NCBI RefSeq assembly: GCF_900107045.1
Contig: NZ_FNON01000005.1
Coordinates: 434,001 to 498,000, forward strand
DNA from: Amycolatopsis xylanica
GTDB taxonomy: Bacteria; Actinomycetota; Actinomycetes; Mycobacteriales; Pseudonocardiaceae
Direction: 5' to 3'
DNA: 64,000 nt
Shown: positions 7,555 through 16,761 of the stretch, in pieces
How positions within the stretch are numbered: the stretch's first letter is position 1
Layout: each line of letters opens with the position of its first letter
Made by a program: the position numbers and the translations under genes
The notes under the pieces: model-generated
Told to the model about the DNA's origin: nothing
Database searches by the model: none
The model's input: the letters and a program-made list of their open reading frames with translations, nothing else

Positions 7555-9537
7555 TCATCGGGGTGATCGTGTCCGCGGTCCATGCTGCCGGAAGACGACG
7601 AAGAGCAGCCGCAGGCCCACCAGCGCGCTGATCACCAGCAGGTTGTAGCCGAACGCCTGGTTGAGCGTGAGGTCGGCGGTCACGCGCGGCCCGCCGGTGC
7701 TCGTCAGCAGCAGCACCGCCATGAGTCCCGTCGCGGCTCCGACGAACGCGAGCAGGACCTCGTGCACGAGGCCGGTGATCACCTTGCGGTCGCGCTCGTC
7801 CGAGAACAGGCGGACGTTGAGCGAAAGCCTGCCTTCCTCGAGTGCGCTGCCGATGCGGTCCAGGCGGCGGGGGAGGCGGCGGATGACTGGGAGCAGGGTC
7901 ATCAGCTCGTCGGAAACCGTGCGGCGCAGGGAATCCGGGCGCAGGCCCGCGCCGATCTGCGCGGTCGCGAAGGCGCGGGACTCGACGACGATGTCGAAGC
8001 CAGGCGAGAGGAGCGCGAGGGTGCCTTCCATGGTGGCGAGCGCCCGGAACACCGCCGCGACCGGGGCGGGCACGGCGAGCCTGAACTCGGCGACCACGCG
8101 GAACAGGTCGGTGAACATCTCGACGTCCGGGGCCTGGCCGTGGTGGAAGTGTTTGGCCACCAACGCGCCGAGCGCGCGCTCGAGGCGGCGCTCGTCGATC
8201 TCGTCGGGGCGGTCGACGATCTCGAGCAGGCCGTCGCGCAGGGCGGCGGCGTCGCCTCGGTCGAGTGCGAGCAGGAGGTTCTGGAGACCTCCGCGCAGGC
8301 TCGAGTCGATCCTGCCGACCGAGCCGAAGTCGAGGAGGCCGAGCCTGCCGTCGGCGAGCAGGAGCACGTTGCCGGGGTGGGGGTCCGCGTGGAACACGCC
8401 GTGCAGCATCACCTGGCGCAACAGGCAGTCCAAAAGGGACTTCGCCAGCGCTGAGCGCTTTTCGGCGGGAACGGTGTTCTTCGCGGCGGCGAGTGGGACG
8501 CCGTCGAGCCTGCGCATGACCAGGACGCGGTCGGTGGACAGTGCTTTGTGGACGGTGGGGAGGCCGATCTCGGCGGAGTCGTAGGCCGCCGACACGGCCG
8601 CGATGTTGCGGGCCTCGACGCGGAAGTCGAGCTCTTCGGCCAGCGCCTCGGCGAAACCTTCGGCGAGGTCGACGACGCCGAGCGCGCTGGCCCACTTCGC
8701 GCGCTGGTCGAGGGAGGCCGCGACGCGGCGGACGATGTCGAGGTCGCGGTCGACGATCTGCTGGACACCCGGCCGCTGGACCTTCACGACCACGTCCTCG
8801 CCTGAGCGCAGTTTCGCGCGGTAGACCTGGGCGATGGAGGCGGCCGCGAGCGGGATGGGGTCGAATTCGGCGAAGACCTCTTCGGGCGGCGCGCCGAGTT
8901 CGTCGCGCAGGAGCTGCTGGACCTCGGCCGCGGGCGCTTGGGCGACCTGATCCTGCAGTCTGCTCAATTCTTCGATGAATACCGGCGGCAGCAAATCAGG
9001 ACGAGTCGACAGCAATTGCCCAAGTTTGACAAAGGTGACGCCGCTTTCCTCGAGAGCCTGACGCAGGGAACGGGCCAATTTCGCGTAACGCGCGGCGCCG
9101 GGATCGCGGCGGCCGGTCAGGTAGGGCCCGAGGCCGTGGCGGACCGCGATCCGGCTGATCTGCGAGTAGCGCCGCGCGCGGCCGATGCGGTTGCGGACCG
9201 ACCGCAGACGGCCGAGCAGGCCGATGCCCTCACCGCTCGGCGCCGCGAACTCGGCGACGAAGAGGAACAGTAGTGTCGCGAGAAAAGCGCTGCCTGCAAC
9301 GGGAATCAGCAACGCGGCGAAGAGTTTCGGGTTCCGGATGGCGTCCTGTGGCATCGCGGCCAGCACCCCGCCGGCGGTCAGCCAGCCGAAGCCGGCGCCG
9401 AGCAGCGCGCGCGACGCGCGGATGTGCACGCCGAGCACCCGCCGGGAAGCGACTACCAGCGGCCACAGCATCAGCAGGTAGGTCGGCAGGGTCAACAGCC
9501 CGAGCAGCAGCGAGGTCACCGCAAGATCAGACCACAC
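7555..9537 (-). CDS. ABC1/UbiB-family atypical kinase, membrane-anchored
   Basis: A 660-residue AarF/UbiB-type protein. Two or three hydrophobic segments at residues 5-100 precede the kinase core, and two more occur in the last 70 residues. Family signatures are intact: the KxGQ motif KLGQ (171-174), the Ala-rich nucleotide loop AAASIAQVYRA (231-241), Lys252 in VVKVQRP, the catalytic loop HADPHPGN (383-390) and LDFG (402-405). Relatives support quinone biosynthesis or lipid homeostasis through ATPase-like activity. Here the context (a secreted protease and a hypothetical gene) gives no pathway. Start codon ATG. Confidence 0.88.
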   Translation of the reverse strand: MWSDLAVTSLLLGLLTLPTYLLMLWPLVVASRRVLGVHIRASRALLGAGFGWLTAGGVLAAMPQDAIRNPKLFAALLIPVAGSAFLATLLFLFVAEFAAPSGEGIGLLGRLRSVRNRIGRARRYSQISRIAVRHGLGPYLTGRRDPGAARYAKLARSLRQALEESGVTFVKLGQLLSTRPDLLPPVFIEELSRLQDQVAQAPAAEVQQLLRDELGAPPEEVFAEFDPIPLAAASIAQVYRAKLRSGEDVVVKVQRPGVQQIVDRDLDIVRRVAASLDQRAKWASALGVVDLAEGFAEALAEELDFRVEARNIAAVSAAYDSAEIGLPTVHKALSTDRVLVMRRLDGVPLAAAKNTVPAEKRSALAKSLLDCLLRQVMLHGVFHADPHPGNVLLLADGRLGLLDFGSVGRIDSSLRGGLQNLLLALDRGDAAALRDGLLEIVDRPDEIDERRLERALGALVAKHFHHGQAPDVEMFTDLFRVVAEFRLAVPAPVAAVFRALATMEGTLALLSPGFDIVVESRAFATAQIGAGLRPDSLRRTVSDELMTLLPVIRRLPRRLDRIGSALEEGRLSLNVRLFSDERDRKVITGLVHEVLLAFVGAATGLMAVLLLTSTGGPRVTADLTLNQAFGYNLLVISALVGLRLLFVVFRQHGPRTRSPR

Positions 9538-9699
9538 GAATCTCCGCGCGGGCCCGGTACCCGAGGTGGGCTCGTCTCCCTCTCGAGGGTGAGTCCCCTA
9601 CTTTCGGACGTGGCCGTCGTCGTGAACCGAGCCCTAACGTCGTCGAGCGCGGTTGCTTTCTTTCCCACATTCCGCCCAGGCAGTGAAAGGGAGAAAACA

Positions 9700-10221
9700 A
9701 TGAACGGACGCGGGTTCGCGCGCGCCTTCGGGGTGGCCATGGCCATCGCGGCGCCGGTGCTGGTCTCCGCACCCGGCGCGGAAGCGGCGGTCACCACCAC
9801 CATCTACCTCAACCCGGCGGGCCTGCCGGGGTACCAGGCGCAGCTCGACCAGTCCATCGCCAACTGGAACGCCGCGGTGCCGAACGTGAAGCTGGTGAAG
9901 CGCAGCACCGGCACCATCACCTTCCGCCAGGTCAGCGGCGGCGGCTCGTACACGAACACCAACGGCCACGGGCGCGGCACGATCGTGATCGACACCGTAC
10001 AGGCGGGCCAGTACAGCCCGACCCGGATCATCGCGCACGAGATCGGGCACAACCTGGGCCTGCCGGACCACTACACCGGCCCCTGCTCGGAGCTCATGTC
10101 CGGCCACGGCCCCGGCACGTCGTGCCTGAACGCCAAGCCGGACGCGCGCGAAGCCGCGCAGGTGAAGCAGAACTTCATCAACGGCCTCGCCGCCGTCCAG
10201 GAGTTCAAGACCGTCTCTTAG
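9700..10221 (+). CDS. Snapalysin-type secreted metalloprotease (M7)
   Basis: A 173-residue secreted protein. A signal peptide with an AEAA cleavage region ends near residue 30. The zinc site is HEIGHNLGLPDH: His113 and His117 with Asp123 as third ligand, the HExxHxxGxxD arrangement diagnostic of snapalysin, followed by the Met-turn LMSG. Snapalysins are small neutral proteases of Streptomyces and relatives. In Streptomyces, snpA has a divergent LysR activator; none is present here, so its control differs. ATG start at 9700 with AAGGGAG at 9687-9693. The 162 bases upstream are shared with the divergent ABC1 kinase gene. Confidence 0.9.
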   Translation: MNGRGFARAFGVAMAIAAPVLVSAPGAEAAVTTTIYLNPAGLPGYQAQLDQSIANWNAAVPNVKLVKRSTGTITFRQVSGGGSYTNTNGHGRGTIVIDTVQAGQYSPTRIIAHEIGHNLGLPDHYTGPCSELMSGHGPGTSCLNAKPDAREAAQVKQNFINGLAAVQEFKTVS

Positions 10222-10272
10222 TTCCCTCCCGGGAGTGAGGCGTCCGGTTCCCGTGTCTGCGACGATCATGGC

Positions 10273-11490
10273 GTGCGGATACTGGGGCCGGTGCTCGACC
10301 GGGCGACGTACCGCCGGTGGGTGTACTTCATCCTCGGCGGTGCGTTGCTGGTGCCGTATCTGCTGTTCGCGTCCGTGCTGGCGCCCTCGCTGCTGCCGAT
10401 CGTCACGAGCTTCGGGTACGCGCTCCCGATCGGGGGCGGGCTGGCGCTCGTGGTGATGGCCGGGTCGTCGCTGATCCCCGCCGTGCGGGTGCTCGAAGGC
10501 GCCGCGATCCGGGAACTGCTCGACGATCCGGTGCCGGACGCGAGCTTCGGCAAGAACACCGGCCGGGCGCGCCTGGCCGCGATGTTCATGGCACACGTGC
10601 TCGTCGGCGGTGTCATCAGCCTGCTGAGCCTCACTTTGCCCGTGCTGCTGGCGTTTTCCATCGCAGGCCTGTTCACCGGCGAACTCTCGATCGGCACCGG
10701 GCCCGACACCACCAAAGTCCAAAAAGGATGGTCGGGCGCCTGGCTGCCCGCGCTGCTTTTCGTCTCGCTCATCGCGCTGATCTATCTCGTGTGGGCGGCG
10801 GGCGGCGCGCTCGCCAAGGCCGCGCGGCGGCTGTTCGACGTGACCGCCGCCGAACGGATCGCGCAGCTGGAACGCCGCGCCGGGCAGCTCGCCGAGCGCA
10901 ACCGGCTCGCGCGTGAGCTGCACGATTCCGTCGGGCACGCGCTGAGCGTGGTCACCATCCAGGCAGGCGCCGCGCGGCGGACGCTGCGCACCGATCTCGA
11001 GTTCACCGAGAAGGCGTTGGAGGCCATCGAAGAGTCGGCACGGTCCGCGCTCGACGATCTCGATCACGTGCTCGGGCTGCTGCGGGAGGAAGCGCGGCAG
11101 ACGCGGACGCCGCAGGCCGGGCTCGCGGAGCTGCCGTCGTTGCTGCAGGCCACCGGGCTCGCCGGGCTGGACGTCGAGGCCGATCTCCGTGGCGAGCTGA
11201 CCGCGGTGCCGCCGGTGGTGTCGCGGGAGGCCTACCGGATCGTGCAGGAATGCCTGACCAATGTGCTGCGGCACGCCGGTAAGGTCCCGGTGGGGCTGGT
11301 CGTCGACGCCGCGCCTGGACGGCTGGAGATCACGGTCGGCAACCCGCTGGGCGCGGCCGAACCCGGTGCGCGGCGCTCCGGCGGCCGTGGGCTGCGGGGG
11401 ATCGCGGAACGGGTCGAGGTGCTGCGCGGGGAGTTCACGGCCGGACGCGAAGGCGAGCGCTGGGAGGTGCGGGTGAGGCTGGCATGGTGA
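10273..11490 (+). CDS. Sensor histidine kinase, LuxR-type (HisKA_3) two-component system
   Basis: A 405-residue membrane kinase. The first half has about four membrane helices. The dimerisation/phosphoacceptor helix reads RLARELHDSVGHALSVV with the acceptor His in ELHDSVGH, and the HATPase region ends with GRGLRGIAERV. This is the DesK/NarX-like subfamily that partners NarL/LuxR-type regulators. It starts at GTG 10273 and overlaps the response regulator by seven bases, so the two are co-translated. The ligand is unknown; the short loops between helices suggest membrane or envelope sensing, which is inference. Confidence 0.88.
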   Translation: MRILGPVLDRATYRRWVYFILGGALLVPYLLFASVLAPSLLPIVTSFGYALPIGGGLALVVMAGSSLIPAVRVLEGAAIRELLDDPVPDASFGKNTGRARLAAMFMAHVLVGGVISLLSLTLPVLLAFSIAGLFTGELSIGTGPDTTKVQKGWSGAWLPALLFVSLIALIYLVWAAGGALAKAARRLFDVTAAERIAQLERRAGQLAERNRLARELHDSVGHALSVVTIQAGAARRTLRTDLEFTEKALEAIEESARSALDDLDHVLGLLREEARQTRTPQAGLAELPSLLQATGLAGLDVEADLRGELTAVPPVVSREAYRIVQECLTNVLRHAGKVPVGLVVDAAPGRLEITVGNPLGAAEPGARRSGGRGLRGIAERVEVLRGEFTAGREGERWEVRVRLAW

Positions 11491-12140
11491 GCACGATCGG
11501 GGTGCTCCTGGTCGACGACGAGCAGCTGATCAGGGCCGGGCTGCGGGCGATCGTCGACTCCGAGCCGGATCTGGCGGTGGTCGGCGAGGCGGCCGACGGC
11601 GCCGAAGTGCCGGGCCTGGTGGCGAAACTGCGGCCGGACGTGGTGCTGATGGACGTCCGGATGGCCGATGTGGACGGCATCACCGCGACCGCGCATCTGC
11701 TGTCCGCCACCGAAAAACCGCCGAAGGTGATCGTGGTGACCACCTTCGAGAACGACGACTACGTCTACGACGCGCTGCGGGTCGGCGCGAGCGGGTTCGT
11801 GCTCAAGCGCGCGCGGGGCGAGGAGATCGTCGGCGCGATCAGGACCGTGCACGCGGGGGAGTCGCTGCTCTTCCCCGCGGCGATCCGGCGGCTGGCGGCG
11901 CGCAACGGGCAGGTGACCGGTGACGGGCTGGTCCGGGCGAACCTGACCGAGCGCGAGCGGGAAGTGCTCCGGCTGGTCGCGAGTGGACTGTCCAATGGGG
12001 AGATCGCGAGCGCGCTTTTCCTTGGCGTGCAAACGGTCAAGACCCATGTCGGCAACGTGCTCGCGAAGCTCGGCGCGCGCGATCGGACGCAGGCCGTGAT
12101 CAAGGCCTACGAGTCGGGGTTCGTCAAGCCGGCTGAGTGA
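11484..12140 (+). CDS. NarL/LuxR-family response regulator
   Basis: A 218-residue response regulator. The receiver domain carries the acidic pocket LLVDDEQ and the phosphorylated Asp in VVLMDVRMADVDG, and the C-terminal LuxR HTH runs from LTEREREVLRLVASGLSN through VQTVKTHVGNVLAKLGA. The cognate kinase lies directly upstream and overlaps by seven bases. The gene ends with a 17-base tail-to-tail overlap with the EAL-GGDEF gene, so antisense interference between the two transcripts is possible. Confidence 0.9.
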   Translation: MVSTIGVLLVDDEQLIRAGLRAIVDSEPDLAVVGEAADGAEVPGLVAKLRPDVVLMDVRMADVDGITATAHLLSATEKPPKVIVVTTFENDDYVYDALRVGASGFVLKRARGEEIVGAIRTVHAGESLLFPAAIRRLAARNGQVTGDGLVRANLTEREREVLRLVASGLSNGEIASALFLGVQTVKTHVGNVLAKLGARDRTQAVIKAYESGFVKPAE

Positions 12141-13869
12141 GGCGCCGGTCGCGCTGCTTGCCGATGCCGCGCATGACCTCGATGCGCTCGGCGCCCGGCC
12201 TGCCCAGCACCCAGCTCGACCCCGGCACGGCCTTGGCGCGCTTCTTCAGTGGCGCGAGCAGACGGGATACTTCGCGATACGAACCGATCGTGCGGCTGCC
12301 GCACACGAGCGTCGCCAGCGACACGGTCACCGGCATGCCCTCCGCCGACCACGGGGTGTCGAGCAGCGTGCCGGCCACGGTGCCGATCTCGTCGACGTCG
12401 CAGGCGACCAGGAAATCGTCGCCGCCGACGTGGCTCACGGTCATCCGGCGCATCCGCGAGGCCAGCTCGGTGAGCGTGCGGCCGAGCGCGCGGATCAGGT
12501 CGTCGCCCGCCGCGAACCCCATGGTGTCGTTGACCGTCTTGAACGAGTCGACGTCGAGCCAGGCCGCCACGAACGGCTCGCCCTGCGCGATGCGGCGGTC
12601 GACGTCGCGCGCCACCGTGTCGCTGCCGGGCAGCCGGGTGAGCGGGCTCAGCGCGGCGGCCTCCTCGACCTTGACCTCGGCGACCCCGCGCACGACCTCG
12701 GTCACCAGCACGACACCGAGGCAGCGGCCGGTGTCGTCGACCACGATCACGTCGTCGCCGGTGCGGCTCCAGTCGGCGTCGGTCACCAGCTCCAGGAACT
12801 CCAGCGCGCTCGCCTCGGCGTGAATCGTGTGCGGCGCGTCCGCGAGCCGCTCGGCTCCGCGCTTGGCGTGGAGCGCGTGACCGTACGGACCTGTTACGGC
12901 CAAAAGGAAACGGGTGCGGTTGATCGACCATTGTGGACGGTAGTGCTCGTCGACGCCGACGATGCCGGACGGCCCGTCGGCCGCCGCGAGCACCGCGCGC
13001 ACGTCCTCACAGGTCGCCGTCGACGGCAGCGTGCTCGCCGGGCGCAGGAAGTCGCGGACGCGGGGCGCGGTGTGCGGGCCTGGCGCGAACCGCTGGTCGG
13101 GCTCGGGCATGGCCGAGCCGGTCAGTCCGGCGAGTTCGAGCTCGGGACCCGCCGGTGCGAAGAGATGGCCCTGTGCGATGCGGACGCCGAGTTTGCCGGC
13201 GGCGTCGAGCTGCTCCTCGGTCTCGATGCCGGTGGCGACGAGCCGGGTGTGCGTGCGGGAGGTGAAGTGCAGCAGCGCCTCGACCACGGCGATGGCCGAC
13301 GGGTCGTCCGGCAGCCTGCGCAGCACGCTGCGGTCGAGTTTGAGCAGGTCGATCGGGGCGGTGGAGAGCAGGCCGAGCGGGAGGTCGCCCTGGCCGAGGC
13401 CGTCGAGCGCGAGGCGGAAGCCGAGCTCGCCGAGCCGCTGCATGCCGGCGAGCGCCTTGTCGGCCCGGAGATAGGAGAACGGCGGCCCGATCTCGAGCAC
13501 CACCTCGCGGGTGCGCCTGCCCGCGGTGAGCAGCGCGTCCAGCAGCGGCTCGAACTCGTGCTTGGGCGCGGCGAGCGAGGGCGCGGTCAGGTTGATGTGC
13601 AGCGGAAGGAGCGTGTGGTGCTCGGCTTCCTGCTTGACCGCTTCGGCGGCCAGCGCGATGTCGGTCTCGGTGAGCCTGCCCTCGCGGCTGGCGGTGGCCA
13701 GCAGGCCGCGTGCCGTCCCCTTGTCGGGGCGTGCCAGCGCTTCCAGTGCGACGACGCCACCGGAATGCAGGCTGTACAGCGGCTGGAAGGTGAACCGGAC
13801 CGTGTTCTCGACACTCGCGGCGATACCCACACTCCGATGGTCGCCGCTGCTGTGCGAATTGGAAATCAA
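12124..13869 (-). CDS. EAL-CBS-GGDEF cyclic di-GMP protein
   Basis: A 581-residue cytoplasmic protein with EAL first (about 20-250), a CBS-like middle (about 280-390) and GGDEF last (about 400-560). The EAL signature is present (Glu43 in ALEALARP), but the loop normally reading DDFGTG is DGLGQG, losing a conserved metal-site Asp. The GGDEF signature reads GGDDF, and LDVDSFKTVNDTMGF, the Mg/GTP-binding strand, is intact. Net activity is therefore uncertain: a cyclase with a crippled phosphodiesterase is possible, as is a c-di-GMP or nucleotide sensor. The CBS pair suggests control by an adenine nucleotide. It overlaps the convergent response regulator. Confidence 0.82.
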   Translation of the reverse strand: MISNSHSSGDHRSVGIAASVENTVRFTFQPLYSLHSGGVVALEALARPDKGTARGLLATASREGRLTETDIALAAEAVKQEAEHHTLLPLHINLTAPSLAAPKHEFEPLLDALLTAGRRTREVVLEIGPPFSYLRADKALAGMQRLGELGFRLALDGLGQGDLPLGLLSTAPIDLLKLDRSVLRRLPDDPSAIAVVEALLHFTSRTHTRLVATGIETEEQLDAAGKLGVRIAQGHLFAPAGPELELAGLTGSAMPEPDQRFAPGPHTAPRVRDFLRPASTLPSTATCEDVRAVLAAADGPSGIVGVDEHYRPQWSINRTRFLLAVTGPYGHALHAKRGAERLADAPHTIHAEASALEFLELVTDADWSRTGDDVIVVDDTGRCLGVVLVTEVVRGVAEVKVEEAAALSPLTRLPGSDTVARDVDRRIAQGEPFVAAWLDVDSFKTVNDTMGFAAGDDLIRALGRTLTELASRMRRMTVSHVGGDDFLVACDVDEIGTVAGTLLDTPWSAEGMPVTVSLATLVCGSRTIGSYREVSRLLAPLKKRAKAVPGSSWVLGRPGAERIEVMRGIGKQRDRRLTQPA

Positions 13870-13903
13870 AGTCGGCTGATGTTCATTTCGTTGGCACCGA
13901 CGT

Positions 13904-15001
13904 TCACCCGATCAGCAGCTTCCGGACCGCCCAGGGGGCCATTCGGAAAAGTTCCGTCATCATTCCGGCGGTACCGGTCAGATCTTCGCGACCCGAAGTG
14001 AACGCCCGCTGGCTCTCGATCGGCAGCCGGAAGAACAATTCGAAGAACTCGGCAAGGCGCTCGGGCGGCATCCTGAGCAGCGCACGCAGGCCGTATCCGC
14101 GAAGCGCGTGGACGGCACGGGCGCGCGGTGACCAGATCGCGTCGCGCGCGGCACGCACGGCGGTCACCGGACCGACGCCGAGTCCGCGGGCGAGCGCCGA
14201 GGCGACCCGAGGGGCGAGCTGGAGCGAGGTCGCCAGGCTGTATCCGGTCGCCGGGTGGACGAGCCCGGCCGCGACGCCGAACGCGAGACCGCGCGGGCGC
14301 GGCAGGTCCAGCGGGATGCGCACGCGCTCCACCTCGTCCGGCACGGCGATCCCCGCCGCGGCCAGCCTGGCGTGCAGGCGTCCGGCGAGCACTTCGACCG
14401 GCAGGCCAGGGCGGCGCGCGAGGCAGGTCTCTTCGACGAGGACGCGGCCGTCGCCGAGGGGGAGCGCGTAGAGAAAGGTGCCGTTCGAGCCCCAGTCCAT
14501 GAAGACGGTGGTGTCATCGGGGACCAGCCGGGAAGCCTCCTCGGCCGTCAGTTTCACGCCGTACGCGGTCTGCTCGGTGCAGCGGACCGGCCCGCCGGAC
14601 AGCGCTCGGCGATGACTCGTCGCGTCGACGGCCACTCCGGTGGCGATCGGGCCGCCTTCGCGCAGGGTCACCGTCGCCCCGCGCGGGCCGACGGCCGCGC
14701 CCGTGACGTGCCCGATCCGGACATCCACCCTCTCGTCGGTGAGCGATTCACGCAGTGCGGCGTTGTCGACCACCAGGTAGCGCCGGTCGAGCCGGTGCTC
14801 GGTGGTCCCGTGGGCGAGGGTGACCGACGGGGACGCGGCCGCCGGGATGCCCGGGAACTCGTCGGCCCAGAGCCCGTAAGTGGCTTGCCAAGGCTTAAGA
14901 GGCTCAGGGTCGACAAGGGTGGTGGCCAGGCCCAGGCGCGCGCAGGCCGACGCCAGCGCCCAGCCCGCGGGTCCCGCTCCGGCGATCACGACATCAGGCA
15001 C
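13904..15001 (-). CDS. Lycopene cyclase-family flavoprotein
   Basis: A 365-residue protein opening with the Rossmann motif VVIAGAGPAGWALAS. It has the family's middle signatures VFMDWG and FLYALPLGDGRVLVEET and the C-terminal GLVHPATGYSLATSL, all typical of CrtY/CrtL lycopene cyclases, which turn acyclic lycopene ends into beta-rings. The GTG at 15001 puts the Rossmann strand at residue 3; longer starts are unlikely because only 36 bases separate it from the divergent dGTPase. No other carotenoid genes are present, so it is an orphan in this window. Confidence 0.8.
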   Translation of the reverse strand: MPDVVIAGAGPAGWALASACARLGLATTLVDPEPLKPWQATYGLWADEFPGIPAAASPSVTLAHGTTEHRLDRRYLVVDNAALRESLTDERVDVRIGHVTGAAVGPRGATVTLREGGPIATGVAVDATSHRRALSGGPVRCTEQTAYGVKLTAEEASRLVPDDTTVFMDWGSNGTFLYALPLGDGRVLVEETCLARRPGLPVEVLAGRLHARLAAAGIAVPDEVERVRIPLDLPRPRGLAFGVAAGLVHPATGYSLATSLQLAPRVASALARGLGVGPVTAVRAARDAIWSPRARAVHALRGYGLRALLRMPPERLAEFFELFFRLPIESQRAFTSGREDLTGTAGMMTELFRMAPWAVRKLLIG

Positions 15002-15037
15002 GCCGCCGATCGAATCATGCCCGCGAGGGATACGGTG

Positions 15038-16603
15038 ATGCGCATGGCCGCACTCGACCCGCGTGATCATCGGCGCGACCCCGACGGCGAGACCGCCGGG
15101 TTCGCCGACCTGGCGGGCAGCCCGTCGCGCGCGGACCGGGACCGCATCGCCGTCTCGCCGTTCTTCGCCAGGCTCGGCGGGGTCACCCAGGTGGTCAGCG
15201 CGGGCGGCTCCGGCCTGCTGCACAACCGGCTGACGCACAGCATCAAGGTCGCCCAGGTCGCGCGTGCCATCGCCGAGCGGATCAACGCCTCGGCCGACGC
15301 CGACCTGGCGCAGAAGCTCGGCGGGCTCGACCCCGATGTCGTCGAGGCCGCGTCGCTCGCGCACGATCTCGGGCATCCGCCGTTCGGGCATCTGGGCGAG
15401 CGGACGCTGGACCGCATCGCGCGCAACCGGTTCGGGCTCGCCGACGGCTTCGAGGGCAACGCGCAGACGTTCCGGATCATCACCACCACCGACGTGCGCG
15501 GCCCGTCCGCCGCCGGGCTGGACCTGACGGCCGCCGTGCGCGCCGCGGTGCTGAAGTACCCGTGGGCGCGGCTGCACGTGCCGGTGCCGCATCCGTCCAC
15601 GATGGAGGTTCCGCCGCGCGGCGCCGCCGAGCCGGACGACGCGCCGGGCACCGGGTCGAGCAAGTTCTCCGCCTATGTGACCGAGCTCGACGACTTCGCG
15701 CAGGCACGCGCGCCGTTCGCGGCCAGGGTCGAGTACTGGCAGCAGACGGTCGAGGCGTCCGTGATGGACACCGCCGACGACATCGCGTACGCCATCCACG
15801 ACCTGCAGGACTTCCACCGCATCGGGGTGCTGCAGCACGCGACGGTGGCCGCCGAGCTCGGCGAGTGGGCCGAACATCGCAGCGAACTGTCCCGATTGGA
15901 CGACGCGACCGTGTCCGAACGGAGCCGCCGCCCCGGGTTCTCGCTCGAACGGCTGCGCCGCCGCCTGCAGCTGAAGGACTCGTGGATCGTCGACGACGAC
16001 GCGTTCGGCGAAGCAGTGGCACGAGTGCGCGAAGCGTTGGTGGAAGGCCTGCTCGGCAGTGCTTTCGACGGCTCGCTCGAGGCCGAGCAGGCGACGGCCG
16101 CGTTCTCCGCGCGGTGGACGTCGAGGCTCGTCGAAGGCGTTTCGCTGATCGCCTCACCGCCGCCGCGGTCGGGGCACGTCACGTTGAACACCGCGCAGTG
16201 GCACGAGGTCCAGGTGCTGAAGTTCGTGCATCGCCGGTTCGTGCTGCTGCGCCCCGATCTCGCGCTGCACCAGCGCGGGCAGGCGGCGCTGGTGTCCACT
16301 CTGGTCGACGCGCTCGAAGCGTGGCTCGGCGACCGCGACGAGGTCTTCCGATTGCCGCGCCGGTTGCACGACTTGGTGGAACTCGCCCATGGCGAATATC
16401 GCGAACTCGCCCGCACGGCCCCGGAATTGCTCGTCGGCGCGACCGGTGACCGGGTGGAAGGCGCCGACGCCGTGCGGGGGCTCGCGCGGGGCCGCGCGGT
16501 GGTCGACTTCGTGGCTTCGCTGACCGACAAGCAGGCGGTGACGCTGCTGGATGCGTTGTCGGGGCGGGCTTCCCAGCCTTGGTCGGACTCTTTCGTGCTC
16601 TGA
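15038..16603 (+). CDS. dgt: Deoxyguanosinetriphosphate triphosphohydrolase family (HD domain)
   Basis: A 521-residue HD-superfamily hydrolase of the dGTPase type. The N-terminal substrate/metal motif is NRLTHSIKV (His67), the HD pair is SLAHDLGHPPFGH (His109, Asp110), and the last metal Asp lies in MDTADDIAYAIHD. The enzyme removes triphosphate from dNTPs, balancing nucleotide pools and in some bacteria limiting phages. GTG (15035) and ATGs (15038, 15044) compete as starts; GAGGGA at 15025-15030 fits 15038 best. The intergenic space to the divergent lycopene cyclase is only 36 bases, so leaderless transcription of one gene is likely. Confidence 0.85.
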   Translation: MRMAALDPRDHRRDPDGETAGFADLAGSPSRADRDRIAVSPFFARLGGVTQVVSAGGSGLLHNRLTHSIKVAQVARAIAERINASADADLAQKLGGLDPDVVEAASLAHDLGHPPFGHLGERTLDRIARNRFGLADGFEGNAQTFRIITTTDVRGPSAAGLDLTAAVRAAVLKYPWARLHVPVPHPSTMEVPPRGAAEPDDAPGTGSSKFSAYVTELDDFAQARAPFAARVEYWQQTVEASVMDTADDIAYAIHDLQDFHRIGVLQHATVAAELGEWAEHRSELSRLDDATVSERSRRPGFSLERLRRRLQLKDSWIVDDDAFGEAVARVREALVEGLLGSAFDGSLEAEQATAAFSARWTSRLVEGVSLIASPPPRSGHVTLNTAQWHEVQVLKFVHRRFVLLRPDLALHQRGQAALVSTLVDALEAWLGDRDEVFRLPRRLHDLVELAHGEYRELARTAPELLVGATGDRVEGADAVRGLARGRAVVDFVASLTDKQAVTLLDALSGRASQPWSDSFVL

Positions 16604-16761
16604 ACGGGCTAATCCCGTAAAAAACGTTCCTCCCACTGAGTGGGTGTCACTCTAACGGGTGCTGCCACCGTGAACGCCGTGTACCTAGGTTGATCCAGTC
16701 GGTAACCATCGGCATCAGTGAGCGTGAGTCGGGGCACGCGCCTGGAGAACCGGAGGCGTAC

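Noticed and set aside
12430..14001. Plus-strand frame opposite the EAL-CBS-GGDEF gene
   Set aside because: Antisense shadow with no domain resemblance.
16605..16619. Terminator after dGTPase (ACGGG-CTAAT-CCCGT)
   Set aside because: Only a 5-bp stem, followed by A-run rather than T-run on the sense strand.
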